Assembly (NCBI GenBank): GCA_002329325.1 | Contig: DCTX01000003.1 | Coordinates: forward strand, 1 to 42,469 | Direction of reading: 5' to 3' | DNA: 42,469 nucleotides | Origin: Anaerolineales bacterium UBA1429 | GTDB lineage: Bacteria > Chloroflexota > Anaerolineae > UBA1429 | Shown: in pieces, positions 7,486 to 15,995 of the stretch | How the letters are laid out: every line of letters starts with the position of its first letter | How positions within the stretch are numbered: the first letter of the stretch is position 1 | The notes under the pieces: generated by a model | What the model saw: the letters and a program-made list of their open reading frames with translations, nothing else | Told to the model about the DNA's origin: nothing | Databases searched by the model: none | Translations under genes and position numbers: made by a program

Positions 7486-8892
7486 ATGGATCGAGGGCGA
7501 ACACCTACCAATCCCGGCCGGTTTGCGGGGCGTGCGCCGGGGCCGATGCTCGAGTATCTGCCGGAGCCGAATGCCCAGGCTCTGGCAGAGCTGATCGTGG
7601 CCTTTGCCAACGCCGCCGGCGGGACCATCGTCGTGGGGGCCGATGAAACGGGCCGCGTGCACCCCAATGTGGCCGAGGACCTGGAGCCGATCCTGGAGCG
7701 GGCGCTGCGTCTCTGTGAGCCCCCTTTCCGCGAGATCGAGCTGCCCCAGTGGTTCCCGGAAGACACCCCCCGCGGCCCCGTGGTCGCCATCGTGGTGCGG
7801 CCCACCCCCTACCAGATGAGCGTCGGCGGCTCGCAGGTGTACGTGCGGTCGGGGCGCATGAACCTGCGCCTCAGCCCCGACCAGATGCTGCTGGGCCGCG
7901 TCGCCCCCACCGAGACTGCCTTTGAGGATGAGACGGTGCCCGGCGCCACCCTGGATGATCTGGATACCGATATCATCGAGGAGTATCGGCTCAACCGCAT
8001 CAAGCGCGGCCCCAGGGGCGAGTCTTTCACGCGGTTGGAGCTGTTGCGGGATGCGGGCGCCATCGACGCGGCCAACAACCCCACGGGCGCGGGCATCCTG
8101 CTGTTTGGCAGGAACCCTCAGCACTTTTTCCCGCAGGTGGGCGTCGTGATCGTGCGCTTCAAGGGCACCAGCCTGCGCGAGGCGGCGCTGACCTCGGAGC
8201 GCTATAGCCGGCGGATCGAGGTGGTGGGTCCGGCCCCCCGCCTGGTGGAGGGCGCCTGGCAGGCGCTCTTTGACGAGATCCACCAGCGCTCGGTGACCAA
8301 CGGCCTGGCGCGTCAGGAGCACTACGAGTACCCCCTGGAGGCGGTGCGCGAGGCGGTGGTGAACGCTATCTGCCACCGGGACTATCGCGTCAGCGGCCAG
8401 CGCATCGAGATCCGGCTGTTCGATGACCGGCTGGAGATCATTTCGCCGGGGCGGCTGCCCGGCCACATCACCCTGGACAACCTCCTGGAGGAGCACTATT
8501 CGCGGAACCCACGGCTGGTGCGGGGGCTCTATTACTGGGGCTACATCGAGGAGCTGGGCCAGGGCATCGACATCATCTACGAAGCCATGCACCGTGAGCA
8601 CCATCCCCCGCCCGAGTTCCGCGAGGGCGAGCGCAGCTTTACGGTGACGTTGATGAACCTGATCGATCAGATCGAGCTGCAGTACGGCGATGACCTCAAC
8701 CCGCGGCAGGTGCTGGCCCTGCGCCACCTGCACGAGTTCGAGCGCATCACCAACCGCGAGTACCACAACCTCTGTCCCGAGGTCTCCACCGAGACGCTAC
8801 GGCTGGACCTGCGCGACCTGATCTCCAAGGGGATCCTGCTGCAGGTGGGCAGCAAGCGCGGCACCTACTATGTGCTCAAGGGCGACGGCTAG
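7486..8892 (+). CDS. Schlafen/AlbA_2-type predicted transcriptional regulator (COG2865-like)
   Basis: This 468-aa protein resembles predicted regulators that combine an AlbA_2 (Schlafen AAA_4-like) domain, a C-terminal ATPase-like region and a winged helix. The N-terminal part (about 20-130) contains ALAELIVAFANAAGGTIVVG, the usual AlbA_2 core. The segment EAVREAVVNAICHRDYRVSG (about residues 284-303) and ELGQGIDIIYEAM match the HATPase_c_4 pattern. The last ~65 residues read as a winged helix (STETLRLDLRDLISKGIL). The ATG at 7486 has a G-rich ribosome binding site (GAGGGGG) only 3-4 nt away, but lies correctly behind the promoter. Related proteins occur both as regulators and in defence loci; no partner gene is present, so a housekeeping or stress regulator is the safer reading. 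The target is unknown. Confidence 0.75.
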   Translation: MDRGRTPTNPGRFAGRAPGPMLEYLPEPNAQALAELIVAFANAAGGTIVVGADETGRVHPNVAEDLEPILERALRLCEPPFREIELPQWFPEDTPRGPVVAIVVRPTPYQMSVGGSQVYVRSGRMNLRLSPDQMLLGRVAPTETAFEDETVPGATLDDLDTDIIEEYRLNRIKRGPRGESFTRLELLRDAGAIDAANNPTGAGILLFGRNPQHFFPQVGVVIVRFKGTSLREAALTSERYSRRIEVVGPAPRLVEGAWQALFDEIHQRSVTNGLARQEHYEYPLEAVREAVVNAICHRDYRVSGQRIEIRLFDDRLEIISPGRLPGHITLDNLLEEHYSRNPRLVRGLYYWGYIEELGQGIDIIYEAMHREHHPPPEFREGERSFTVTLMNLIDQIELQYGDDLNPRQVLALRHLHEFERITNREYHNLCPEVSTETLRLDLRDLISKGILLQVGSKRGTYYVLKGDG

Positions 8893-8918
8893 CGGAGACC
8901 GCCTCAGGCCGACGAGAG

Positions 8919-8950
8919 CAGCCCCCAGGGGATCACTCCCCTGGGGGCTG
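8919..8950. terminator. Bidirectional hairpin terminator
   Basis: CAGCCCCCAGGGGA (8919-8932) and its perfect complement (8937-8950) enclose a TCAC loop, giving a 14-bp stem between two convergent stops. A uridine tract is lacking on both sides, but the position and stability support a shared terminator. Confidence 0.65.
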
Positions 8951-8998
8951 TGTGCCGTATGCGGGCACAAACCGAAGACCGGTGCTCGCCGTTGAGCA

Positions 8999-11053
8999 CT
9001 AGCTCTTCTGCAGGAACCACTGCTCCGGGTACTCGGGATAGGTCCAGAGGCTATCCCAGGTCCAGAAGCCACCTGTCTCGCTCACGTTCTTGAGGTTGTT
9101 GCGTACAAACAGCGGGTGCGGCGCGTTGCCCACCGAGTTGATGTTCCAGACGTTCTCGGCCTGGCTCTGGAGCACCTTGGCGGCTGGCTCATCGGCGTCG
9201 GTCTGGTTGTACTCCTCCATCCAGCGGTAGAGCTCCTTGATCTGCTCCGGGGGCTCTTGTCCCTTTTCGCCCAAGGTCTCGTACCAGAGGCCCCACAGCA
9301 CGCCCCAGCAGCTCACGTCCTGGGTGCCAGGCGGCGTGAACCACTTCTCGCGGCGCAGGAAGAGGGTGTCCATCGTCTCGTCGCCGTGCCAGAGGGACAT
9401 GGGCTCCTCGTTGGACTGCACCTTCTGGCTGAGCAGCGTGCGGGTGATGGACTTCCATTGAATCTCGATACCGATCGCCTTCCAGTACTCGGCCATCAGC
9501 TCCGTGATGGGGCCCTTGGGGGTCTCGCTCTCGAACAGATCCCAAGAGATGATCATGGGCTGCTTGCTCACGGGCCAGAGGCGATGGGTGTGATCGGCGT
9601 CCCACTCCAGCCCCATGTCGTCCAGCAGGGCGTTGGCCTGGTCGAGGTCGAACGCGGCATAGGCCTGGGCGTACTCGGGCTTGTAGTGGCGCGATACGGG
9701 CACGACGGTGAACGCCGTCTCAGAGGCGTTGCCAAAGTAGATGACGTTGTTGATGTCGGCCCGGTTGACGGCCAACGACAGGGCGCGGCGGAAGCGTACA
9801 TCGGAGAAGACGTCGCGCCACTCCTGATCGGGCCAGTTCATGTTGACCTGGTAGATCACCTCGCCGCCCTTGCCCGTCTGCCACAGGATGATACGCGCAT
9901 TGGAGGCCGCCGCGCCATCGGCGTAGGTGGCATAGTACAGGATGCGCATCTCAAAGGCGCAAAAGTCATAGGTGCCGCCTACGATCTTGGCATCCAAGAC
10001 CGACAGATCGGCCGCCTTGTCCATGTTGATGCCATCCAGGTAGGGGAGCTGGTTGCCTTCCGGGTCGACCGCGTGGTAATACGGGTTGCGCTGCAAGAAC
10101 GACATGGAGGGCGTATCGCGCACGGGCTTGTAGGCCCGCAGCGTGGGCCGATCCAGGCTCTGGCTGGCGGTATTCTCGCGGCCATGGAGCTGATACCAAA
10201 AGTCAAAGCCCTTCTCCTTGGCCAGGGCGTCGGCATCCGGGTTGTACTTGATGTGGAACTGCTTGAGATAGTGGGCGGGCACAAAGGGCCGGTTGTCGCC
10301 CAGACCCATCCGGTGCGCCATGCTCACCAGCACAAAGGCGGGCACGGGGACGGCGAACTTGAGCTTGTAGGTATAGTCGTCGATGACGGTAAGCTTCATG
10401 ATCTCGCCGCCGGGACGGAAGCGGATCTGCGGCACCGGCGTGATGTCGGTGTTGAGGAGCATGTCCTCATACCAGTAGCGCATGTCCTCGGTGGTCAACG
10501 GTGTGCCGTCAGACCACTTCATACCCTTGCGCATGTAGCAGGTGATCTCCGTATAGTCGTCGCTGAGGACAGCATCCTTGAGCACGTGCTCCACGGCGCG
10601 GGTGGCATCGCGGGAGATGCGCATGGGGTTGGGTTCGTCCATCGCCATCTCGCAATCGCCGCCAGTGAGGTTCACCGTGACATGGCCGACGGTGATGGTG
10701 CCGCCGTACTCGCCGATCATCTCGGTGACGGGGCAGACGCGCGGCTCCTCGGGCAGGCGCTCGTCCACCGGCGGGAGCTCGCCCCGGGCCACCTTCTCCG
10801 CCAGCATGGGCGCTTCCCTGTACTTGCTGGGAATGGCCGTGGGCGGCGGCGGCGTGGCGGTGGGCTCGACAACGACCTCTTTCTCGACGACGACGGTGAC
10901 CTCTTTGGCGACCTCTTTCTCGACGACCACCGTCTCCTTGACGACCTTCTCCACCACCTCAGGCTCCTGGGTGCAAGCTGCGACGGCCACGCCTGCAACA
11001 GTCAAGCCGGTGAGCCGGATAAAGTCTCTGCGGGTGTGCTTCCTCAGTTCCAT
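8999..11053 (-). CDS. Extracellular solute-binding lipoprotein, family 5 (peptide/oligosaccharide ABC type)
   Basis: This 684-aa surface lipoprotein should deliver peptides or another oligomeric solute to an ABC importer. The N-terminus has a twin-arginine-like sequence (TRRDFIRLTG, R8-R9), a hydrophobic stretch and a lipobox ending at C27. A charged spacer with repeated VVVEKEV units (about 31-60) and a Pro/Thr segment follow, a composition I associate with Chloroflexota binding proteins. The mature part has the SBP family 5 features MKWSDGTPLTTEDM, LSVLDAKIVGG and FRRALSLAVNRADINNVIYFG. Start: GGAGGT precedes the ATG at 11053; an in-frame TTG at 11065 overlaps that site and is rejected. No permease or ATPase genes are nearby, so the partner importer is encoded elsewhere. 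It has its own promoter and a long structured leader. Confidence 0.88.
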   Translation of the reverse strand: MELRKHTRRDFIRLTGLTVAGVAVAACTQEPEVVEKVVKETVVVEKEVAKEVTVVVEKEVVVEPTATPPPPTAIPSKYREAPMLAEKVARGELPPVDERLPEEPRVCPVTEMIGEYGGTITVGHVTVNLTGGDCEMAMDEPNPMRISRDATRAVEHVLKDAVLSDDYTEITCYMRKGMKWSDGTPLTTEDMRYWYEDMLLNTDITPVPQIRFRPGGEIMKLTVIDDYTYKLKFAVPVPAFVLVSMAHRMGLGDNRPFVPAHYLKQFHIKYNPDADALAKEKGFDFWYQLHGRENTASQSLDRPTLRAYKPVRDTPSMSFLQRNPYYHAVDPEGNQLPYLDGINMDKAADLSVLDAKIVGGTYDFCAFEMRILYYATYADGAAASNARIILWQTGKGGEVIYQVNMNWPDQEWRDVFSDVRFRRALSLAVNRADINNVIYFGNASETAFTVVPVSRHYKPEYAQAYAAFDLDQANALLDDMGLEWDADHTHRLWPVSKQPMIISWDLFESETPKGPITELMAEYWKAIGIEIQWKSITRTLLSQKVQSNEEPMSLWHGDETMDTLFLRREKWFTPPGTQDVSCWGVLWGLWYETLGEKGQEPPEQIKELYRWMEEYNQTDADEPAAKVLQSQAENVWNINSVGNAPHPLFVRNNLKNVSETGGFWTWDSLWTYPEYPEQWFLQKS

Positions 11054-11402
11054 GGGTACCTCCAAGGCGAGCGCGAAGGCGATCGGCAGCCGAGGGAGGA
11101 TGTTGCGACAGTGGGGCTGCCAACGATGGCGGACGTGGGTGTATAAGCGACTCCTTTCTCACCCCGTGGACGGCCAGAGCCTGGGCGCTACCCTGGCGGC
11201 GGAAGTGGTCCGCACCATGCGTGTGGCCCGACCGGACGCTGCCTCACCCCATCGCTCTGCGGCGCAAGGACGCTGGAAAACACAGGCAGCGAGACACCCT
11301 GGTTAGGATTGGCTCGCTGCCTCCATAATGGACTGCTCCCTTGCTGGTTACACAGGCGCCCTTGGGCGCTCGGACGGCATCACCGCGGTCCGACCACATT
11401 CC
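11054..11402 (-). promoter_or_regulatory. ~350-nt structured leader of the solute-binding protein gene, possible attenuator
   Basis: From the predicted start at ~11402 the minus-strand transcript can form two tandem hairpins (TCGGAC/GTCCGA at 11393-11370, then GCGCCC/GGGCGC at 11369-11356). A 10-bp terminator-like hairpin (11322-11284) followed by TGTGTTTT comes next. Its 3' arm can instead pair with a second copy of AGGCAGCG at 11244-11237, so two mutually exclusive structures exist. I recognise no known riboswitch family and no leader peptide. No gene is visible in the rest of 11054-11548. Confidence 0.4.
11284..11322 (-). terminator. Terminator-like hairpin inside the leader
   Basis: AGGCAGCGAG and CTCGCTGCCT (minus-strand arms at 11322-11313 and 11293-11284) form a perfect 10-bp stem with a 19-nt loop, followed on the minus strand by TGTGTTTTCC. 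Being 80-118 nt into the predicted transcript and ~230 nt before the start codon, it is placed as an attenuator rather than an operon end. Confidence 0.45.
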
Positions 11403-11408
11403 ACTTGC

Positions 11409-11438
11409 AGAATACACGAATTTCGTCGGGACTGTCAA
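11409..11438 (-). promoter_or_regulatory. Strong sigma70-type promoter for the solute-binding protein gene
   Basis: On the minus strand a consensus TTGACA (11438-11433), an 18-nt spacer and TATTCT (11414-11409) lie immediately after the terminator of the EF-G-like gene, so the binding protein is transcribed independently. Confidence 0.7.
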
Positions 11439-11476
11439 GGGAAAAGGGCGTTTGCGGAAGCTTTCGCCACCAAAAG

Positions 11477-11519
11477 AAAGCGGACAACCTGAGCCAATCT
11501 GGCCCAAGTTGCCCGCTTT
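11477..11519 (-). terminator. Intrinsic terminator of the EF-G-like gene
   Basis: The arms at 11477-11483 (AAAGCGG) and 11513-11519 (CCGCTTT) begin a long stem with a few mismatches and a 5-nt loop. On the minus strand it is followed by CTTTT. It lies about 30 nt after the stop codon. Confidence 0.75.
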
Positions 11520-11548
11520 TGTGATACCAAGCAGATGGTTGCGAGCGG

Positions 11549-13630
11549 CTAGCCGCGCTCTCTGTCGCGCTCCTCGCGTCGCTGGGCATCGGCCTTGATC
11601 TGGTCGATCAGGTGTTGCGGCACGATGTCATAGCGCACGAACTCCATGGTGTACATGCCGCGCCCCTGGGTCATGGAGCGCAGGTCGGTGGCATAGCGCT
11701 GGATCTCGGCCAGGGGCACCTCGGCGGTGACGATGCCGTTGCCTCGGGCCTGCTCCATGCCCTGCACCTGGGCGCGCCGGGTGTTGAGGTCGCCCAGAAT
11801 GTCGCCCATGAACTCCTCGGGCACGGTGACCACGATGCGGTAGACCGGCTCCAGCAGCACGGGCCCCGCCTCGGGCACGGCGTTGCGGAAGGCCAGATGC
11901 GCGGCGAGCTTGAACGCGATTTCCGACGAGTCCACCGTGTGGTAGGAGCCATCATAGATCACGCAACGAAAGTCCACCGTGGGATAGCCGGCCAGCACAC
12001 CCTGCGACGAGATCTCGCGGATGCCCTTCTCGACGGCGGGGATGAAGGAGCGAGGCACGGCGCCGCCAAAGATCTCACTGGCGAACTCGAACCCCTGGCC
12101 GCGCTCCATCGGCTCAAAGCGGCAATACACATCGCCGAACTGCCCGCGGCCGCCGGTCTGCTTCTTGTGGCGCCCCTGGGCCTGGGCCGTGCGCGTGATC
12201 GTCTCTCGGTAGGCGATCTTGGGCAGGTCCGTCTCCACCTGAACGCCGAACTTGTTCGCCAGGCGGCGCGTGGCGATCTGGATGTGGGATTCACCCATGC
12301 CCGAGAGGATTGTCTCGTTGGTCTCGTTGTTGCGCTCGACCCGCAGGGTGGGGTCCTCTTCCACCAGGCGCGTCAGGCTGGCGCCCAGCTTGTCCAGGTC
12401 GGCCTTGGTGCTGGGGAACACCGCCACGGCGTAGAGCGGCTCCGGGTACTCCACCGCGGGCACCCGGAAGGGCGCGCCGCGATCGCAGAGGGTGTCGTTG
12501 GTGGTGGTGACGCTGAGCTTGCTCACCACACCTATGTCGCCCGCCTGCACGCTCTCCACCGGCTTTTGCTCTTTACCGCGCACCGAATAGAGCTGGCCGA
12601 TGCGCTCCTCTTCTTGCTGGTTGACGTTGTACACGCGGCAATCGGCGGATAGCGTGCCGCTGTACACGCGGAAATACGAGAGCTTGCCCACAAACGGGTC
12701 GGCCATGGTCTTGAATACCTGGACCACCAGCGGGCCGTTGGGGTCCGCCGTCAAGGCGACCTCCTCTTCGGTAGCCAGGCTGAGGGCCTTGCGCTCGATC
12801 TCGGCGGGTGAGGGCAGGAAGGCGACCATGGCGTTGAGCAACGCCTTGACGCCCACGTTCTGGGTGGCCGAGCCGGCCAGCACCAGGACGAAATCGCCCC
12901 TGCGCGAGCCAGCGGCCAGCGCCTGACGCAGCTCGTCGTTGGTGAGCTCCTCGCCCTCCAGGTACTTCATCATGAGCTCGTCGTCCACCTCGGCGGCGTA
13001 CTCCATCATCTCCATGCGCGCCTCTTCGGCGGCATCCATGAAGGAGGCGGGGATCTCGCCGGGCTTGTCGCCCGAGCCCAGGTACGCCTGCATCTCGATC
13101 AGGTCGACGACGCCCTCAAAGCCGGAGGCGGAGCCGATCGGCAGCGAGATGGGGACAAACGTGGCATCGAACTTGTTGGCCAGGCTCTCCAGGGCGTTGG
13201 CAAAGCTGGCGTTATCGCGCTCCATTTTGTTGACAAAGACGAGGCGGGGCAGGCCGCGCTCGTCCAGGTAGCCCCAATGCACCTCGGCGCCCACCTCGAC
13301 GCCCGAGGCCGCACACACCAGCAGCACGCCGCCATCGGCCGCGCCGATGGCCGACTTGACCTCGCCGACAAAGTCCATGTAGCCCGGCGAATCGATGATA
13401 TTGAGCTTGGCGCCGTTCCATTGGCAGGGAAGCACCGCATTGTTGACCGAAAAGCCGCGGCTCTGCTCCTCCTCATCAAAGTCGGAGACGGTATTCTTTT
13501 CCTCGACACGGCCCAGGCGCGAGACGGCGCCGGTATCGAACAGCAACGCCTCGCCCAGAGAGGTCTTGCCGCTGCTCCCATGCCCAAGCAGCACCACGTT
13601 GCGGATGTCCTGAACTCTGGTAGTTGCCAT
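11549..13630 (-). CDS. EF-G-like translational GTPase (FusA2 type)
   Basis: This 693-aa protein has the full EF-G domain layout: GTPase domain (1-~270), domain II (VFKTMADPFVGKLSYFRVYSGT), domain III (MGESHIQIATRRL), domain IV (RHKKQTGGRGQFGDVYCRFEP; tip YHTVDSSEIAFK) and domain V. G1 is GHGSSGKT (16-23). Several GTPase residues differ from canonical EF-G: switch I RGFSV instead of RGITI, G3 DSPGYMDF with Tyr84 where the catalytic His sits, and G4 NKME with Glu137 instead of Asp. These changes fit the EF-G-II/FusA2 paralogue group; one mycobacterial member is reported to lack ribosome-dependent GTPase activity. It is therefore probably not the main translocase. Start: GGGAGG nine nt before the ATG at 13630; longer in-frame starts would cross the promoter. 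Confidence 0.85.
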   Translation of the reverse strand: MATTRVQDIRNVVLLGHGSSGKTSLGEALLFDTGAVSRLGRVEEKNTVSDFDEEEQSRGFSVNNAVLPCQWNGAKLNIIDSPGYMDFVGEVKSAIGAADGGVLLVCAASGVEVGAEVHWGYLDERGLPRLVFVNKMERDNASFANALESLANKFDATFVPISLPIGSASGFEGVVDLIEMQAYLGSGDKPGEIPASFMDAAEEARMEMMEYAAEVDDELMMKYLEGEELTNDELRQALAAGSRRGDFVLVLAGSATQNVGVKALLNAMVAFLPSPAEIERKALSLATEEEVALTADPNGPLVVQVFKTMADPFVGKLSYFRVYSGTLSADCRVYNVNQQEEERIGQLYSVRGKEQKPVESVQAGDIGVVSKLSVTTTNDTLCDRGAPFRVPAVEYPEPLYAVAVFPSTKADLDKLGASLTRLVEEDPTLRVERNNETNETILSGMGESHIQIATRRLANKFGVQVETDLPKIAYRETITRTAQAQGRHKKQTGGRGQFGDVYCRFEPMERGQGFEFASEIFGGAVPRSFIPAVEKGIREISSQGVLAGYPTVDFRCVIYDGSYHTVDSSEIAFKLAAHLAFRNAVPEAGPVLLEPVYRIVVTVPEEFMGDILGDLNTRRAQVQGMEQARGNGIVTAEVPLAEIQRYATDLRSMTQGRGMYTMEFVRYDIVPQHLIDQIKADAQRREERDRERG

Positions 13631-13676
13631 GAACCGAGTATCCTCCCAATGGTTTTCCTGCGATGCATACCGAGTG

Positions 13677-13705
13677 ATTATACCACGCGGGCCAATAACG
13701 GGCAA
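13677..13705 (-). promoter_or_regulatory. Sigma70-type promoter for the EF-G-like gene
   Basis: On the minus strand TTGCCC (13705-13700), a 17-nt spacer and a consensus TATAAT (13682-13677) lie ~47 nt upstream of the ATG at 13630. This supports that start over longer ones. Confidence 0.65.
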
Positions 13706-13735
13706 AGACAGCAGAGACCACGTTACGCCATCGGG

Positions 13736-14317
13736 TCACGCGAGCCAGTCGTCGTCGGGATCGTAGCGCAGCAAACGATGCACCAGGTCCACCAGCGCCC
13801 GCACCTGCCTGTGGGCGCCGGCCAGGGCCGCAGGATCGAGGGCGTCGGCGCGCGCCTGCAGGCGCGTCAGCGTCTCCTCGTCGAACAGGCCCGTGCTCGA
13901 GCGCACGGCCGCGTCGTACTCGCTCAGGAACTCCAACAGCGCGCGATCATGGTCGTTGGCGTCCTCCTCCTGCAAGAGCTCCTGGATCGCCCCCGTCAGC
14001 TCGGAGAGGGGCGACACCTCCCACTTGATGTACTCCAGGCGCACATACAGCATGTCCAGCAGGTGGGTGATGAGGCCAAGGAGCTGGACCAGCCACTTCT
14101 CCTCGGGGCCACCCACGGAGCGCAGCAGCATCGAGACGCCCTGCATCTCCTGGTAGGCGTCATCCTCCAGCTCGGGGATCTCGAGCAGGACGCGGTTGGC
14201 CCTCACCAGGCGCTGGGCCAGGTGGAGGTACTCGCGGCCCTGGGGCGTCATGGTGGCGGCGGAGCTCAACAGGCGATGCCAGATGCGCTCCCAATCGGTG
14301 TGTTCCTGGTTCGTCAA
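13736..14317 (-). CDS. Hypothetical helical acidic protein
   Basis: I do not recognise this 193-aa protein. It is soluble, acidic and almost entirely helical by composition, with several heptad-like stretches (WLVQLLGLITHLLDMLYVRL; LTGAIQELLQEEDANDHD) and the C-terminus RYDPDDDWLA. The start is placed at TTG 14317, preceded by GGGAG with a 6-nt gap; the in-frame sequence upstream is Arg/Ser-rich, low-complexity and unlike coding sequence. An ATG 22 codons later (MTPQGREY) is an alternative. The gene follows malQ on the same strand after a 118-nt gap and may be the last gene of the thiI-malQ transcript. It could be a small regulator or scaffold; there is no motif to support an enzyme. Confidence 0.55.
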   Translation of the reverse strand: MTNQEHTDWERIWHRLLSSAATMTPQGREYLHLAQRLVRANRVLLEIPELEDDAYQEMQGVSMLLRSVGGPEEKWLVQLLGLITHLLDMLYVRLEYIKWEVSPLSELTGAIQELLQEEDANDHDRALLEFLSEYDAAVRSSTGLFDEETLTRLQARADALDPAALAGAHRQVRALVDLVHRLLRYDPDDDWLA

Positions 14318-14435
14318 TGGTGGCTCCCAAGGCAAACTGCAAAGGGCGCGGCCCGCAGCGCGCCCTGCGCTGCGGCTCTCGTCCGCTCGCCGCGATTCCG
14401 AACGTGCAGGGCGCCGCCGTTCGCGGCCAGCCCTG

Positions 14436-15995
14436 CTAGGGCTCGCCGGCCGCGGCCTCCTCTCGCTCCTCCAGCTCGTCGCTCGCGGGGTGCCGACCGG
14501 TGACCCGCGCCAGCTCCGATAGCGCCGCGGCCAGCGCCGGATCCAGGGCATCGGGCGTATAGCGCCAGGTCCAGTTGTTCTGCGCCCGCCCCGGAAAGTT
14601 CATCCGCGCCCCGCTATCCAGCCCCAGAACGTCTTGGAGGGGATAGATGGCCAGATCGCTGACCGAGGTCATGGCCAGGCGGATCAGATGCCAGTGCATG
14701 TCGCTGCCGTCGGTGCCGGTGTAGACGCGGGCGCGGTGGGCCTCGCGCTCGCCCAGGCCGGCGTACCAGCCCACGCTGGTGTCGTTATCGTGGGTGCCGG
14801 TGTAGACGACGCTGTTGCGCTCGTGATTGAAGGGCAGGTGGGGGTTGGTGGCAGGGCCGCCAAAGGCGAACTGCAACACTGTCATGCCCGGCAGGCCGAG
14901 CTCCTGGCGCAGCGCCGTCACGTCCTGGGTGATGAGCCCCAGGTCCTCGGCGATGATGGGCAAGTCGCCCAGGGCGGCGCGGACGGCGTCGAAGAAGGCC
15001 CGCCCCGGGCCCGGCACCCAGCGCCCATGGATCGCCGTGGGCTCCGCCGCGGGCACCTCCCAGTAGGCCACGAACCCGCGAAAGTGGTCGATGCGCACCT
15101 CATCCACCAGGGAGAGGACGCGGCGCAGCCGCGCCAGCCACCAGCCATAGCCATCCTCGGCCATGCGCTCCCAGCGGTAGAGGGGGTTGCCCCAGCGCTG
15201 GCCCGTGGGTGAAAAGTAGTCGGGCGGCACGCCGGCCACTACGGTGGGCTGGCCCTGGGCATCGAGCTGAAACAGCTCCTGGTGGCCCCACACATCGGCG
15301 CTATCGTGGCCGACAAAGATGGGCAGGTCGCCGATGATCTGGATGCCGTTGCTCTGGGCGTAGACATGCAGGCGTTGCCACTGCCGCTCAAAGAGAAACT
15401 GCAGCAGGCTGTGATAGGCGATCTCGTCGCTCAGCTCGTCGCGCCAGCGCGCCATGGCCTCTGGGGCGCGCAGCGCGATCTCGCGCGGCCACTCGAACCA
15501 GGACGCCCAGGCGTGGCGCTGCTTGAGGGCCATGAACAGGGCATAGTCGGCCAGCCAGTCGCGCTCGGCCTCGCAGAAGGCCGCGAACTCGTCCTGCAGC
15601 GCCTGAGGCGCCCCAGGCAAGCGCTGATAGGCGTGGCGCAGGACCATCTGCTTGAAGGCGATCACCTCGCCATAGTGGACCCGGTCATCGGCAAAAGGAT
15701 CGGGCAGCGCTAGATCCCGCTCTGTCAGGAGGCCGTCCTCGACGAGCTGGCGCAGGTCGATGAGCAGCGGGTTCCCGGCAAAGGCGGAGAAGGGCTGGTA
15801 GGGCGAATCGCCATAGCCCGTCGGGCCCAGGGGCAACACCTGCCAGACCGATTGCCCCGCGCTGCACAGGAAATCCACGAACCGATAGGCCGCATCGCCC
15901 AGGTCTCCGATGCCGAAGGGGCTGGGCAGGCAGGTCAGGTGGCAGAGAATGCCGCAACGGCGTCGACGTGTCATCGGCAACACCCCCTCGCTCAT
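14436..15995 (-). CDS. malQ: 4-alpha-glucanotransferase (amylomaltase)
   Basis: MalQ transfers alpha-1,4-glucan segments between maltodextrins and releases glucose, acting in the cytoplasm on maltooligosaccharides or glycogen. The 519-aa protein is a compact bacterial GH77 enzyme. It has DSPYQPFSAFAGNPLLIDL near the N-terminus, the nucleophile D303 in VRIDHFRG, the acid/base E350 in IIAEDLG and D403 in THDNDT. The ATG at 15995 overlaps the stop of the upstream lipoprotein gene (ATGA), implying translational coupling. An ATG at 15974 with GAGGGGG eight nt upstream is an equally good start and would shorten the protein by seven residues. The neighbour upstream is a propeller lipoprotein of unknown role, so the operon does not obviously describe one pathway. 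Confidence 0.95.
   Translation of the reverse strand: MSEGVLPMTRRRRCGILCHLTCLPSPFGIGDLGDAAYRFVDFLCSAGQSVWQVLPLGPTGYGDSPYQPFSAFAGNPLLIDLRQLVEDGLLTERDLALPDPFADDRVHYGEVIAFKQMVLRHAYQRLPGAPQALQDEFAAFCEAERDWLADYALFMALKQRHAWASWFEWPREIALRAPEAMARWRDELSDEIAYHSLLQFLFERQWQRLHVYAQSNGIQIIGDLPIFVGHDSADVWGHQELFQLDAQGQPTVVAGVPPDYFSPTGQRWGNPLYRWERMAEDGYGWWLARLRRVLSLVDEVRIDHFRGFVAYWEVPAAEPTAIHGRWVPGPGRAFFDAVRAALGDLPIIAEDLGLITQDVTALRQELGLPGMTVLQFAFGGPATNPHLPFNHERNSVVYTGTHDNDTSVGWYAGLGEREAHRARVYTGTDGSDMHWHLIRLAMTSVSDLAIYPLQDVLGLDSGARMNFPGRAQNNWTWRYTPDALDPALAAALSELARVTGRHPASDELEEREEAAAGEP

Noticed and set aside
9116..11146. A 676-codon open frame on the plus strand, opposite the solute-binding protein
   Set aside because: It is antisense to a gene with clear lipoprotein and SBP motifs, is rich in Gly/His/Leu/Val, has no recognisable domain, and is what high-GC coding sequence produces on the opposite strand.
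11370..11393. A T-box-like sequence (ACCGCGG ... CCGTCC) in the leader of the solute-binding protein
   Set aside because: It lies only ~10-30 nt after the predicted transcription start, no Stem I or specifier loop precedes it, and the gene is not an aminoacyl-tRNA or amino-acid synthesis gene.
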